Under the pieces are notes generated by a model. It was not told the origin of the DNA. It made no database searches and saw only the letters and a program-made list of their open reading frames with translations. A stretch of 64,000 nucleotides of DNA from Planctomycetota bacterium (GTDB taxonomy: Bacteria > Planctomycetota > Planctomycetia > Gemmatales > Gemmataceae): NCBI GenBank assembly GCA_016872595.1, contig VGZJ01000002.1, positions 1 to 64,000 on the forward strand. The letters run 5' to 3'. The position numbers and the translations under genes were made by a program. This document shows positions 1 through 9,908 of the stretch, in pieces; the stretch's first letter is position 1, and the number at the start of each line of letters is the position of its first letter.

Positions 1-390
1 CCGGATCGGCGTGGTGAGCGCTGTGCCTGCCATCGGTCCCGCCTCCTTCCTCCTTGGCTCCAACACCAAGTAGGGGAGGCGTTTCCGTTTCAACTGTCAA
101 GTAACTTCCACACTGGGTGAACTCCAGATCACTGGGGGAGTTCCGCGGCGCGAGGTGCGAAAGCGGTTTGGTGGCCGGGGGCTGCGGTGAGAGGGCGATG
201 GGATCGACGCCGGTGTTAGATTGCAATACGCCGCAATCTAACGCGGACTCACTACGCCTCGCTTTGCGCGCAAGAACCTGCCGCTCGTGGCGAACAACAC
301 TTACCGCGGCGCGCGGTATTTGGTTGCCTCTCGGCTTCGCCCGGCGCACCATGATCGTATCCGCCGCACGTCACCCTTTGGAGGCGCGTC

Positions 391-1542
391 ATGGGACTGC
401 TGGATTGGGCCAAGGGCCAGTTCATCGACATCATCGAGTGGACCGAGCCGAGCCAGAACGAGATCTTGGCCCACCGCTTCACGCGGCACAAGAACGAGAT
501 CAAGAACGGGGCCAAGCTCATCGTACGCGAGGGGCAGGCCGCGTGCTTCGTTAAGGAAGGGCAACTCGCCGACGTGAAGCTGCCGGGCATGTACACGCTC
601 GACACCAAGAACATGCCGATCCTGTCCACTATTCTGGGGTGGAAGTACGGGTTCGAGTCGCCGTTCAAGTGCGAGGTGTACTTCATCTCCACGCGGCAGT
701 GGACGAACCAGAAGTGGGGTACGCAGAACCCCATCATGTACCGCGACCCGGAGTTCGGCCCGGTGCGGCTGCGGGCGTTCGGCAACTTCGCGTTCAAGGT
801 CACCGACCCCGGCACGTTCCTCAAGGAACTGGTCGCCACTGATCCGTCGTTCGAGCTGTACGAAATCTCGGCGCAGTTTCGAAACGTCGTGGTCTCGCGG
901 TTCATCGACGCCATCGGCGGATCGCGCATCCCGATGCTCGACCTCGCGGGGAACTACGAGAAGGTCGGCAAGGTCGCGCTCGAGCGCATCGCGCCCGAAA
1001 TGGCGAAGATGGGCGTTTCGCTGACGCAGTTCTTCGTCGAAAACATCTCGCTCCCGCCCGAGGTGGAAGCGGCGCTCGACAAGCGCTCGCAAATGGCCGT
1101 GCTCGGCAACCTCGACCAGTACGCGAAGTTCCAGACGGCCGAATCGATCCCGACGGCGGCTGCGAACCCCGGCGGGTTGGCCGGACTGGGGGCGCAGCTC
1201 GGCGTCGGGGTCGCGGTGGGGCAGCAGATGGGCGGGGCGTTCGCTGGGGCCGCGGCGACACCGGGCGTCGTCGTACCGTCGAACACCACGCCGCCGGGTG
1301 CCGCCCCCGCGGCTGGTGGCCCGCCACCGCTGCCCAGCGCGGTCGCGTTCCACGCCTCGATTGACGGTGCCGCGGCCGGGCCGTTCGACATGGCCGCGCT
1401 CGCGGGGCACGTCGGCAGCGGCAAGCTCACGCGCGCGTCGCTGGTGTGGCGCACCGGCATGGCCGGGTGGGTCCGCGCCGACAGCGTGCCCGAACTGCAA
1501 CCGCTATTCGCGCACCTGCCGCCACCGCTGCCCGGCGCGTAG
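391..1542 (+). CDS. SPFH-domain protein (virion-core-protein-like) with C-terminal GYF_2-type domain
   Basis: ORF 383 aa; SPFH-like N-terminal region (VREGQAACFVKEGQLADVKLPGMYTLDT); C-terminal FHASIDGAAAGPFDMAALAGHV..LVWRTGMAGWVRADSVPEL resembles GYF_2. Confidence 0.8.
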   Translation: MGLLDWAKGQFIDIIEWTEPSQNEILAHRFTRHKNEIKNGAKLIVREGQAACFVKEGQLADVKLPGMYTLDTKNMPILSTILGWKYGFESPFKCEVYFISTRQWTNQKWGTQNPIMYRDPEFGPVRLRAFGNFAFKVTDPGTFLKELVATDPSFELYEISAQFRNVVVSRFIDAIGGSRIPMLDLAGNYEKVGKVALERIAPEMAKMGVSLTQFFVENISLPPEVEAALDKRSQMAVLGNLDQYAKFQTAESIPTAAANPGGLAGLGAQLGVGVAVGQQMGGAFAGAAATPGVVVPSNTTPPGAAPAAGGPPPLPSAVAFHASIDGAAAGPFDMAALAGHVGSGKLTRASLVWRTGMAGWVRADSVPELQPLFAHLPPPLPGA

Positions 1543-1553
1543 TCTGTGTCAGA

Positions 1554-1657
1554 AGAAAGGCAGTTTCGACAGGATCACAGGATTAGACAGGATGAAGAGT
1601 TCCAATCTCTTTCCTTCATCCTGTCTAATCCTGTGATCCTGTCGAAACTGCCTTTCT
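1554..1657. repeat. 44-bp perfect inverted repeat with 16-nt spacer containing ATCCTGT heptads
   Basis: 1554-1597 agaaaggcagtttcgacaggatcacaggattagacaggatgaag is the exact reverse complement of 1614-1657. Confidence 0.95.
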
Positions 1658-1692
1658 GCCATTCTCTTCCTGCCCACTGTACACACTCAACG

Positions 1693-3168
1693 ATGTCACA
1701 GCCGCCGCCGCTGCCGCCATCCGATGCGCCCCCGCCGCTCCCCGGCGCGGCCCCGCCGCCGCTGCCGGTACCTGACATGCCGGCGGAGGTCCGCGCGCCG
1801 GCGCTCTCGAAAGCGCCCCCAAAGGGCAAGCTGTTCCCGTGCCACAACTGCGGGGCGAAGGTCGAGTTCGACCCGCGCGAGCGCGCGCTCAAATGCCCGT
1901 ACTGCGGACACACCTCGGAACTCGACTCCGGCGGCGGTGAGGTGGAGGAGCGCGACTTCAACGAGTACGCCAGCAAACTCGTTCAGGGCGCGGTGCGCGG
2001 CATCGAGGGCCGCAGCACGCAGACCAAGTGCAGCGGGTGCGGGGCGATGGTCCTGCTCGAAGACAAGGTCGTTACCGAACAGTGCCCGTTCTGTAGCACG
2101 CACTTAGAAAACAATCCCGAAGCCGTCGAGGGGATGCTGCCGCCGGAATCGCTGATCCCGTTCCGCGTCGACCTGCGGCACGCGCGCGAGTCGTTCGAGA
2201 AGTGGCTCGGCAAGCTCTGGTTCGCGCCGACCGAACTGAAGAAGATCGCCAACCTCGGCCAGCTACAGGGCGTGTACATCCCGCACTGGACGTACGACGC
2301 AATGACGTACACGAAGTACCACGGGATGCGCGGCGACAATTATCAGGAAACCGAGTACTACACTGAGCGCGACGCCAGCGGCAACACCGTGCAGCGCTCG
2401 CGCACAGTCACGAAAACGCACTGGTACCACGTCTCCGGCGAGGTGCAACACTTCTTCGACGACCTGCTCGTGTGCGGGTCGAAGAGCGTCCCGCCGCACC
2501 TGCTCCGCGGGCTGGAACCGTGGGACACGACCGAGCTGGAGCCGTTCCAAGACTCGTTCCTCGCCGGGCTAAAGACCGAGCGCTACGCGGTCGGCCTCAA
2601 AGCCGGTTTGGTGATCGCAAAGGACATGATGCAGCCCACCATCATGAACCTGATCCGCCGCGACATTGGCGGTGACCACCAGCGCATCGAGGGCACGGAC
2701 ACGCGGTATCTGGGCATCACGTTCAAGCACTGCCTGCTTCCGGTCTGGCTGGCGAACTACCGCTACCACGAGAAGCTGTTCCAGATTCTGATCAACGGGC
2801 GCACGGGCAAGGTGTCCGGCGAGCGCCCGTGGAGTTGGATGAAGATCGGCCTCCTCGTCGGCGCGATCCTGCTCGCCATCACGCTGCTGATCGTCGGCAT
2901 CATAATGGTGCAGAAGGGCAACAGCAGCACCGAGCCGCAACAGTCGGCCCCGCGGCAGAACAAGGGCAAGCGCACAGAGGCAGCGCCCGCAGAGCGCGCG
3001 CCGGTGGTCGCGTTACGGCCGCCGCCCGCACGCGGACACGCTCGCGAGCGGGGCGATCCGCACGAGGTCGTACGAACCGTGCCGCGCCACGACTTCCACC
3101 TGTGGCCCGGTCAGGCGCGTCTTCTGCGCCCGTTGGACGACGACCGCCCCGTCCGGCACCGGGTCTGA
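1693..3168 (+). CDS. Zinc-ribbon, single-TM protein (TFIIB-type zinc ribbons); C-terminus may be read-through into degenerate sequence
   Basis: CHNCGAKVEFDPRERALKCPYCGH and CSGCGAMV..EQCPFC ribbons; TM IGLLVGAILLAITLLIVGIIMV; ATG at 1693 follows the inverted repeat. Confidence 0.7.
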   Translation: MSQPPPLPPSDAPPPLPGAAPPPLPVPDMPAEVRAPALSKAPPKGKLFPCHNCGAKVEFDPRERALKCPYCGHTSELDSGGGEVEERDFNEYASKLVQGAVRGIEGRSTQTKCSGCGAMVLLEDKVVTEQCPFCSTHLENNPEAVEGMLPPESLIPFRVDLRHARESFEKWLGKLWFAPTELKKIANLGQLQGVYIPHWTYDAMTYTKYHGMRGDNYQETEYYTERDASGNTVQRSRTVTKTHWYHVSGEVQHFFDDLLVCGSKSVPPHLLRGLEPWDTTELEPFQDSFLAGLKTERYAVGLKAGLVIAKDMMQPTIMNLIRRDIGGDHQRIEGTDTRYLGITFKHCLLPVWLANYRYHEKLFQILINGRTGKVSGERPWSWMKIGLLVGAILLAITLLIVGIIMVQKGNSSTEPQQSAPRQNKGKRTEAAPAERAPVVALRPPPARGHARERGDPHEVVRTVPRHDFHLWPGQARLLRPLDDDRPVRHRV

Positions 3169-3960
3169 GTCGATCGGCCACGCCGGGCACGGCGCGACGA
3201 TGTTACTAATCCACAGGCACCCCGGGTTGACGAGCTGAACGCGGTGGTGCCGCCCGTGGTAGTACAGCGCCGCGGACGCGACCATCGGGTCCGGGTCGTC
3301 GTCGAGCGCGAGCACCACATCGCCGCCGGGCCACGCCCGCAGGTCCGCACACACGGTTTGCAGGTCGTCGCCGTTCCTCCGCGTCGCGGGGCCGGCGCGC
3401 ACCGAATCCGGCTGTAGGTAGTTGCAGTGTTCGCGATAGTGGTGGAGCGCGAAGCAGCACGGCAGCAGCCCGAACGCGCACAGCGCCGCCGCGCGCCTGA
3501 GAATTGCATGAAGCACGCACGCCGAGCGGACTGCCACAAACGGCGTCAGCCTCCACAGGAGCTTGCAGATCAGGTAGGTGGATTCCGGCCGCGCCAGCGC
3601 CAAGAGAAGCGGGGGGCCGACGAGCGAACAGACCGCGGCGGCGCTCGCGAGGTCGCGCGGCCCGCGCCGAACGGCCCGAATCGCGACGAGCGCGAAACCC
3701 GCCTGCGCGACGGTCAACCCGCCGAACACGAACGCGCGCAACCCGAGCGCGCGCCCCGGTACGGCGATCCGCCCCGCGTCGTTCATGTTCACCCACTTCG
3801 CCGCGACCCACACTTGGACCGGCGCGCCGCCCGAGCCGGAACTGCGCGGCCAGCAGCACCACCGCCGGGCACAGCAGCGCCGCGCCGAGGCCGCATGTGG
3901 GAACGTGGGCCGCGCACGCCGCCCGCACCCGGCGCGCGCCCGCCGCGAGGCGGCGCGATT
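3013..3960 (-). pseudogene. Possible remnant of a multi-TM glycosyltransferase-like membrane protein
   Basis: Minus-strand ORF with hydrophobic segments (VFGGLTVAQAGFALVAIRAV; SLVGPPLLLALA); a further TM-like segment (GLGAALLCPAVVLLAAQF) sits in a different frame just upstream. Confidence 0.35.
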
Positions 3961-4006
3961 CGATACAACCTGCCTGTCGGCAACTCTTCCCCGAACTGGA
4001 GCAGAC

Positions 4007-4561
4007 ATGGCCGGGCGTATCGTGATGCGGACGGGTGAGGCACTCGTCGAAGGCGATAAGGACTACCTCTGCGCAGAACCGGAAATCGTCATCGGCGAAC
4101 TCGACGGGCCGGTCGGTACCGCGCTCGCCACACTGGTCGGCGATCAGGTGAAGGGCCACACGCGCGTGTTCGCCATCCTCAACAGCGACGTGCAGGTGAA
4201 GCCCGCGACGCTGATGGTGAGCAAGGTCACGGTCACGAGCTCGCGCTACACGAACATCCTGATGGGTAGCGTGCAGGCCGGCATCGCCAACGGTGTGCTG
4301 GACGCGGTGCGCGAGGGGATCATCCCCAAGAAGAAGGCCAACGACCTCGGCATCATCTATTCCGTGTGGCTCGATCCGAGCGTGCTAAAAGTGCCGGAAG
4401 CCGAGATCGACTACGCCGGGCTGTTCGCGGTCAACCGCGAGGCGACCGTGAAGGTCATCAAGAAGGCGCTCGCGGGCGAACCGAAGATTGACTGGCTGCT
4501 GAAGAACCAAGACAAGGTCACGCACTACTTCCACCAACTGGGGTTGGATAAGAAGGGGTGA
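4007..4561 (+). CDS. fae: Formaldehyde-activating enzyme family protein
   Basis: MAGRIVMRTGEALVEGD..GPVGTALATLVGDQVKGHTRVFAIL..KPATLMVSKVTV..GVLDAVREGIIPKKKANDLGI matches the Fae pattern. Confidence 0.85.
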   Translation: MAGRIVMRTGEALVEGDKDYLCAEPEIVIGELDGPVGTALATLVGDQVKGHTRVFAILNSDVQVKPATLMVSKVTVTSSRYTNILMGSVQAGIANGVLDAVREGIIPKKKANDLGIIYSVWLDPSVLKVPEAEIDYAGLFAVNREATVKVIKKALAGEPKIDWLLKNQDKVTHYFHQLGLDKKG

Positions 4562-4597
4562 GTACACCACCCAAATACATGTCTGCCCCCGGAGCGC

Positions 4598-5206
4598 GTG
4601 GGCTTTAGTTGGGTGATCGTGGAACGCGACGACGAAGCGCCCGGTCGGGCCACGCCGGAGGCCGACCGGATTGTGGTCGAGGTGCTCGCTGGGAACACCC
4701 AAGCGTTCGCGCAACTCGTGCGCCTGTATCAGGATGCCGTGTGGCGCATCGCAGCGGCGCTGTTACGCGACCGCGACGCCACCGAAAACCTCGTGCAACA
4801 AGTTTTCGTGGACGCCTACTTCCACCTCGACCAGTACGCGCCCGGCACCGACTTCGGCGCGTGGATCCGCACCGTGGCGCGGAACCAGCTCCGCAAGGAA
4901 TTGCGCTCCGCGGGGCGCGAGGACCGGCGGCTCGCCACCTACCGCGCGCGACTGGCCGAGCGCCTGAAGGCCGAATCCGCGGCCACACGGGACGATTCCG
5001 AGGCCTACGTTGCGGCGCTCCGCGGGTGCCGCCAATCACTGCCGCCTCGCGACGCGGAGTTGGTCGCCCTGCGGTACGAGCGCGGGCTATCGTTCGAGGC
5101 CATCGCCGCGAAGCAGGGCCAGTCGCCCGAAGCGGTCCAACGAATGCTCTCGCGGATCCGTTTCCGGCTCCGCGACTGCATCCAGAGTAAGCTGAGCGAC
5201 CAATGA
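4598..5206 (+). CDS. RNA polymerase sigma factor, ECF/sigma-70 family
   Basis: FAQLVRLYQDAVWRIAAALLRDRDATENLVQQVFVDAYFHL (region 2) and YERGLSFEAIAAKQGQSPEAVQRMLSRIRFRLRDCI (region 4). Confidence 0.85.
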   Translation: MGFSWVIVERDDEAPGRATPEADRIVVEVLAGNTQAFAQLVRLYQDAVWRIAAALLRDRDATENLVQQVFVDAYFHLDQYAPGTDFGAWIRTVARNQLRKELRSAGREDRRLATYRARLAERLKAESAATRDDSEAYVAALRGCRQSLPPRDAELVALRYERGLSFEAIAAKQGQSPEAVQRMLSRIRFRLRDCIQSKLSDQ

Positions 5207-7053
5207 ATCGCACAGTAGAATTGACGGCGAAGCTCCTCGACGGCGCGCTCTCGGACGACGAGTGCGCCGAACTCGAAGCGCTCGTCGCCGCCGACCCCAC
5301 GGCAGAGGCCGAGTACCTCGCCCTACTCGATCTTGAAGCGGAACTGCGCGCGACGCGGACCGGTTTGGACTTCACCGTTGTTACACTCGCTCGGATTCGC
5401 GCCGCGCAAGCCGAGCTCACCGCGAGCGCGGTGCTGGACCGGATCGAGCGCGCACCCGCGCCGGCGTGGGCCGCGCGCCCCGCCGCTCGTGCGCAGCGCC
5501 GGGGCTGGGCCGCGGCCGGCGCGCTCGCCGCCTGCGCCGCGGCCGTCTCACTTGCCCTCTGGTTCGGCTCGCGCCAATCGCAAGTTATTGAACCCGGTCC
5601 GAACGGCCCTGCGCCGGAGGCGTTCGCGAAACTCACTCGCAAAACCGGCGCGGTGGAGGTGCTATCGCCCGCAGGAGAGGCGCTCGTCGCGGAAGAGGGT
5701 GGCGATCTGCCCGCCGGGTTCACCGTCCGCACCGTCGGCGACGACAGCCACGCCGTAGTCGAGTTGCTCCGCGACCAGACGCGCGTCGAGATCGACCCGG
5801 ACTCGGTGGTACGATTCACCGGCGACGCGCCCGAAACGCGCGGCCAGCCGCGCATGTTCCTCGCGTCCGGCCAGCTCACGGCCGCGGTGCCGGAGCGCCC
5901 GGACGACCGGCCCTTCATCGTCGCCACGTCGGTAACGGATATCCTCGCGCGCGGCAGCACGTTCGTTCTCTCGTCGGCCGGCCCGGAGTCGGCGCGCGTC
6001 GACATCAAGAAGGGGAAAGTGGAACTGGTGCGCGCGCTCGCGCCGAAGCCGGTGCCGGTGGGCGTCGGCTCGGCCGTCGTCCGGGCGGACACCGAGAAGG
6101 TGGACATCCAGCGCACGTTCGTGCTCGACCGCACGCCGCGGCGCGCCCTTGCGGCCCCGGCCGTGCGCGACGCGACCTTCTCCCCGGACGGCTCCGAGGT
6201 GTGGGTCGCCAGCCCGCGCCACCTCGCCCGCTGGTCTGCCGACGGCGGGCTAAAGGAGACGGCGTTTTACCCGCGGAAGGGGAACGACGGCGGTGCAGCG
6301 TTCTCGCGCGACAAGCGCCTCATGGTGTCGTTCCGTCCGGGGGACGTGTCCACGCTCGCACGGACCGTGCCGGACGGGGGCGAGCACGCCGCGATCAATG
6401 TGCGACTCAACGAGATGCGCCATTGGGCGCTCGCCGCGGACGGCGCGTGGCTGGCCGTGACCGAGCCGAAGCCGCACCTGAAGCGCGTTCGCGTGTTCGA
6501 CGCCGCGACCGGCGACGAGCGGTTCGCGCGCGAGTTCGAGGAAGTTACCGCCGCGATCGCTGCCGCGCCCAACGGCGAAACGCTCGCTGTGGGGTTGAAC
6601 GACCCGTCGCGCGGCGTCAACAATAAGATCGTGTTCCTGAACGCCGCGACCGGCGACCGGCTGTTCGCGCTCTCCACGCAGCGCCGCCCGCTGACCGCGC
6701 TGGCGTTCTCGGCCGACGGCCGGTACCTCGCGGCCGGTTTCAACGGCGCGGTGCAGGTGTGGGACGTGAAGGCCCGCGAACTGGTGCGCACCATCACCGG
6801 GTTCGAGCGGGCGCTCGTGTGCCTCGCGTTCGCGCCTGACGGCAAGCGTCTCGCGGCCGGTACGCAGGACGGCCACGTCTGGATGTGGGAGCCGAGCACC
6901 GGGCGGCAGACGCAACTCATCGAGACCGGGGGGCGCGCGGTTCGTGCACTCTCGTTCGGCCCGAACGGGAAGCAGCTCGTCACGGTCGCCAACGTGAGCG
7001 GCGTCGCAGTGTGGGACGTGACCGACGTTCCCCCCGCGCCGGTCGTGCAGTGA
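5203..7053 (+). CDS. Anti-sigma/FecR-like N-terminal region with C-terminal WD40 repeats
   Basis: ATGA overlap with the sigma-factor stop; TM AAAGALAACAAAVSLALWF; FecR-like GDDSHAVVELLRDQTRVEIDPDSVVRF; WD40-like FSADGRYLAAGFNGAVQVWDV repeats. Confidence 0.75.
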   Translation: MNRTVELTAKLLDGALSDDECAELEALVAADPTAEAEYLALLDLEAELRATRTGLDFTVVTLARIRAAQAELTASAVLDRIERAPAPAWAARPAARAQRRGWAAAGALAACAAAVSLALWFGSRQSQVIEPGPNGPAPEAFAKLTRKTGAVEVLSPAGEALVAEEGGDLPAGFTVRTVGDDSHAVVELLRDQTRVEIDPDSVVRFTGDAPETRGQPRMFLASGQLTAAVPERPDDRPFIVATSVTDILARGSTFVLSSAGPESARVDIKKGKVELVRALAPKPVPVGVGSAVVRADTEKVDIQRTFVLDRTPRRALAAPAVRDATFSPDGSEVWVASPRHLARWSADGGLKETAFYPRKGNDGGAAFSRDKRLMVSFRPGDVSTLARTVPDGGEHAAINVRLNEMRHWALAADGAWLAVTEPKPHLKRVRVFDAATGDERFAREFEEVTAAIAAAPNGETLAVGLNDPSRGVNNKIVFLNAATGDRLFALSTQRRPLTALAFSADGRYLAAGFNGAVQVWDVKARELVRTITGFERALVCLAFAPDGKRLAAGTQDGHVWMWEPSTGRQTQLIETGGRAVRALSFGPNGKQLVTVANVSGVAVWDVTDVPPAPVVQ

Positions 7054-7066
7054 CTACAATGCCCGC

Positions 7067-7942
7067 ATGAAACGCACAGTCCTCGTCGCTCTCGTCGCGC
7101 TCACGACCGCGCCCGCGCGCGCGGCCGACATCTACGCACAGGACAACCTCGTCGCGTGGTGCATCGTTCCCTTCGACGCCAAGAAGCGCGGCCCGGCCGC
7201 GCGCGTCGAGATGCTCCAGAAACTCGGCTTCAAGAAGTACGCCTACGACTGGCGCGCCGAACACCTGCCGACGTTCGACGAAGAAGTCGTGCTACTGAAA
7301 GAGGCGCAAATCGAACTGACGGCCGTGTGGTTCCCCGCGAACCTCGGCCCGGACGCGCAGAAACTCCTCGCGGTCCTGAAGAAGCACGAGATCAAGACGC
7401 AGCTTTGGATCACGACGGGTGAACCCGCGGGCGCGGACAAGGCCGCGAAGGTGGCGAGCGCCGCGAAGGCCATCAAGCCCATCGCGGAGGAAGCCGCGAA
7501 GCACGGCTGCACGGTCGCGCTCTACAACCACGGGGGCTGGTTCGGCGAACCCGCCAACCAAATCGCCATCATCGAGGAACTGAAACTCAAGAACGTCGGC
7601 ATCGTTTACAACCAGCACCACGGCCACGACCATTTCGACACGTTCCCAGAACTGCTGAAGCAGATGAAGCCGCACCTGTTGGCGCTGAACCTGAACGGCA
7701 GCGTCAAGGGCGGGGACAAGGCCGGGAAGAAAATCGCGCCGCTCGGCGCGGGCGAACTCGACGTGCAACTTCTGAAAGAGATCCGTGCCAGCGGCTACGC
7801 CGGGCCGGTCGGCGTACTGGGCCACACGCAGGACGACGCGGCCGAGCGCCTCGCCGACAACCTCGACGGCCTTAAGTGGCTGCTGCCGCAACTGGACGGA
7901 AAGGTCGCCGGCGCGCGCCCGAAGTACCGCACGTCGAAGTGA
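7067..7942 (+). CDS. Sugar phosphate isomerase/epimerase (TIM barrel)
   Basis: Secretion signal then LQKLGFKKYAYDWR..VALYNHGGWFGEP..GIVYNQHHGHDHFD..LLALNLNGS. Confidence 0.75.
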   Translation: MKRTVLVALVALTTAPARAADIYAQDNLVAWCIVPFDAKKRGPAARVEMLQKLGFKKYAYDWRAEHLPTFDEEVVLLKEAQIELTAVWFPANLGPDAQKLLAVLKKHEIKTQLWITTGEPAGADKAAKVASAAKAIKPIAEEAAKHGCTVALYNHGGWFGEPANQIAIIEELKLKNVGIVYNQHHGHDHFDTFPELLKQMKPHLLALNLNGSVKGGDKAGKKIAPLGAGELDVQLLKEIRASGYAGPVGVLGHTQDDAAERLADNLDGLKWLLPQLDGKVAGARPKYRTSK

Positions 7943-7995
7943 AGAGTGGCCGCACGATCCGCGCCGAAGAAAGCCACGATCTGAGGAGACCGAGT

Positions 7996-8841
7996 TCAAT
8001 CCGGCTCTCGTCTGCTCTGCTCGTGTCTTTGTCTGTGTTCATCGTGCGGCTCTTGCTTTTCTGCGTCCGTGACGGGCCGCACAGCCATTTGCTGCGCGTC
8101 GAGGCCGCCGTCCACGGTGAACACGCTGCCGGTGCTGTAGCCGGCGCGGTCGCTCGCCAGAAACACGTACCACCACGCCACGTCTTCCACGGTCGCAATC
8201 TTGCGGAGCGGAATCTGCGCGATAACGGCCTCGCGCTCAGCGGGGTTCGACTTCAATCCGAAGTCGGTCAGCGGCGTCTCGACGAGGCCCGGCGCGACCG
8301 CGGCAGTCGTGAACCCGTGCGGGGCCAGTTCCACCGCGAGCTGCCGCGTGAGCGCGTTCACCGCGCCTTTACTGGCGTCGTATAGTGTGTGCAGTGGCTC
8401 GGACCGGGTCGCGTTCAGCGACGTGCTGAACAGGATGCGCCCGCCGCGATTCGCCGCCACCGCGCGGCGCACGACTTCGCGCGCCAGCGCGACCGGAACC
8501 CACACGTTCAACCGAAATATGAAATCGAAGTGGTCGCGTGTCAGGTTCGTGAGCGTCGGTTCCTTGTACGTGCCGAGGTTGTTCACCAGCACGTCGGTGC
8601 CGCCGAACGCGGCCCACGCCTCTGCGACGAGGCGCTCCGGTTCGCCGTCCGCGAGCAGGTCGGCTTGAACGTACCGGGTGTGTTCGTAGTCGCTCAGGAG
8701 GCGCTGCACCTCCGGGCACTTCGTCAGGGGTTTCTCGCTGGTCACGACGACCTTCGCGCCGCTCGCGGCGAACGCCTGCGCGACACCGAGGCCGATCCCC
8801 TGACTGCTGCCGGTCACGAGCGCGGACTTGCCGTTCAACAT
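7996..8841 (-). CDS. SDR-family oxidoreductase
   Basis: MLNGKSALVTGSSQGIGLGVAQAFA, NNLG, YDASKGAVNALTRQLAVELAPHGFTTAAVAPGLVETPL. Confidence 0.9.
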   Translation of the reverse strand: MLNGKSALVTGSSQGIGLGVAQAFAASGAKVVVTSEKPLTKCPEVQRLLSDYEHTRYVQADLLADGEPERLVAEAWAAFGGTDVLVNNLGTYKEPTLTNLTRDHFDFIFRLNVWVPVALAREVVRRAVAANRGGRILFSTSLNATRSEPLHTLYDASKGAVNALTRQLAVELAPHGFTTAAVAPGLVETPLTDFGLKSNPAEREAVIAQIPLRKIATVEDVAWWYVFLASDRAGYSTGSVFTVDGGLDAQQMAVRPVTDAEKQEPHDEHRQRHEQSRREPD

Positions 8842-8930
8842 GGTGCGGCCTTCGGAGGAATCGACACACGCCGTGTGCCGTAGCGATAAGGTAGGTGTAG
8901 TGTGCGCCGACTTCACTGAGGAGCCCGCCG

Positions 8931-9908
8931 ATGCGCAGCACCGAAGCCACAGTGTACATCGACTACAACGACGACGACGAGCGGTATCTGCCCGAAGGCC
9001 CGCGGATGATCGACATCGGGGGCCGGCCGGCGCTCGTGTGGGTGAACATCCAGTACGACGCGACCGCGGACGTGGGCGACGTGAACATTCATTTCCCCGA
9101 CACCGACGGGGGCGACGACGCCGGGATCGGCTGCCCCGGCCGGCCGGGGTTCCTCCTGCCGATCGACGAAGACGACCGCGCGCTCGTCGGCGTGGACAAC
9201 GACCTACTCATCCTCGATCTGGCGGAAGGGTTGTGGTCCGAACCGCTGGCGTCGATCCCCGACCGCGACCCGCGCACGATTATCAACGACGCCGAGGTGG
9301 TGCCCGGCGGCGGCGCGGTCGTGTTCGGCACGAAGGACACGCAGTTCAAGGACGCGATCGCGCACTTGTACCTGTACACGCCCGCAGACAACCGCGTCAC
9401 AGTCCTCGCAGACAAACAACTCTGCTCGAACGGCAAAGTGTTCGCGACCGACGCGCGCGGCGTGATCCTGTACGACATCGACACGCCGACGCGCAAGGTC
9501 GCGCGGTACAGGCTCGACGTGGCCGCGCGCACGCTCACGCCCGACGGAATCGCGCTCGATCTCTCGAACGAACCGGGCTTCCCGGACGGCATGTGCGACT
9601 GTGGCGACGGCACGGTGATCGTGGCTTTTTACAACCCGGAGCCGGTGGCCGCGGGGCGCGCCGTGCGCTACGACCTCGCCACCGGCGCGGCGGTCGAGGA
9701 GTGGCTGACGCCCGGCTCGCCGCGGGTGACGTGCCCGCTGCTGGTCAAGCGGCCCAACGGTGTGAAGTTGTTCCTCACAACGGCGACCGAGGGGATGCCG
9801 CCGGCGCAGCGCGCGAAGTGCCCGAACGCCGGCTGCATCTTCGTCGCGGACACCACACTCAAGGATTGCCCCGCGCCGGAGGTGGTGAGGTTTCCAGAAA
9901 CCGAATAG
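8931..9908 (+). CDS. SMP-30/gluconolactonase-like beta-propeller protein
   Basis: CSNGKVFATDARGVILYDIDTPTRKVARYRLD..TPDGIALDLSNEPGFPDGMCDCGDGTVIVAFYNP. Confidence 0.75.
   Translation: MRSTEATVYIDYNDDDERYLPEGPRMIDIGGRPALVWVNIQYDATADVGDVNIHFPDTDGGDDAGIGCPGRPGFLLPIDEDDRALVGVDNDLLILDLAEGLWSEPLASIPDRDPRTIINDAEVVPGGGAVVFGTKDTQFKDAIAHLYLYTPADNRVTVLADKQLCSNGKVFATDARGVILYDIDTPTRKVARYRLDVAARTLTPDGIALDLSNEPGFPDGMCDCGDGTVIVAFYNPEPVAAGRAVRYDLATGAAVEEWLTPGSPRVTCPLLVKRPNGVKLFLTTATEGMPPAQRAKCPNAGCIFVADTTLKDCPAPEVVRFPETE

Noticed and set aside
301-1500. 399-aa minus-strand ORF antisense to the SPFH gene
   Set aside because: Arg/Ala-rich shadow ORF typical of high-GC DNA; the plus-strand frame has recognisable domains.
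4605-6134. 509-aa minus-strand ORF opposite the sigma/FecR genes
   Set aside because: Low-complexity Ser/Arg composition with no domain; shadow of real plus-strand genes.
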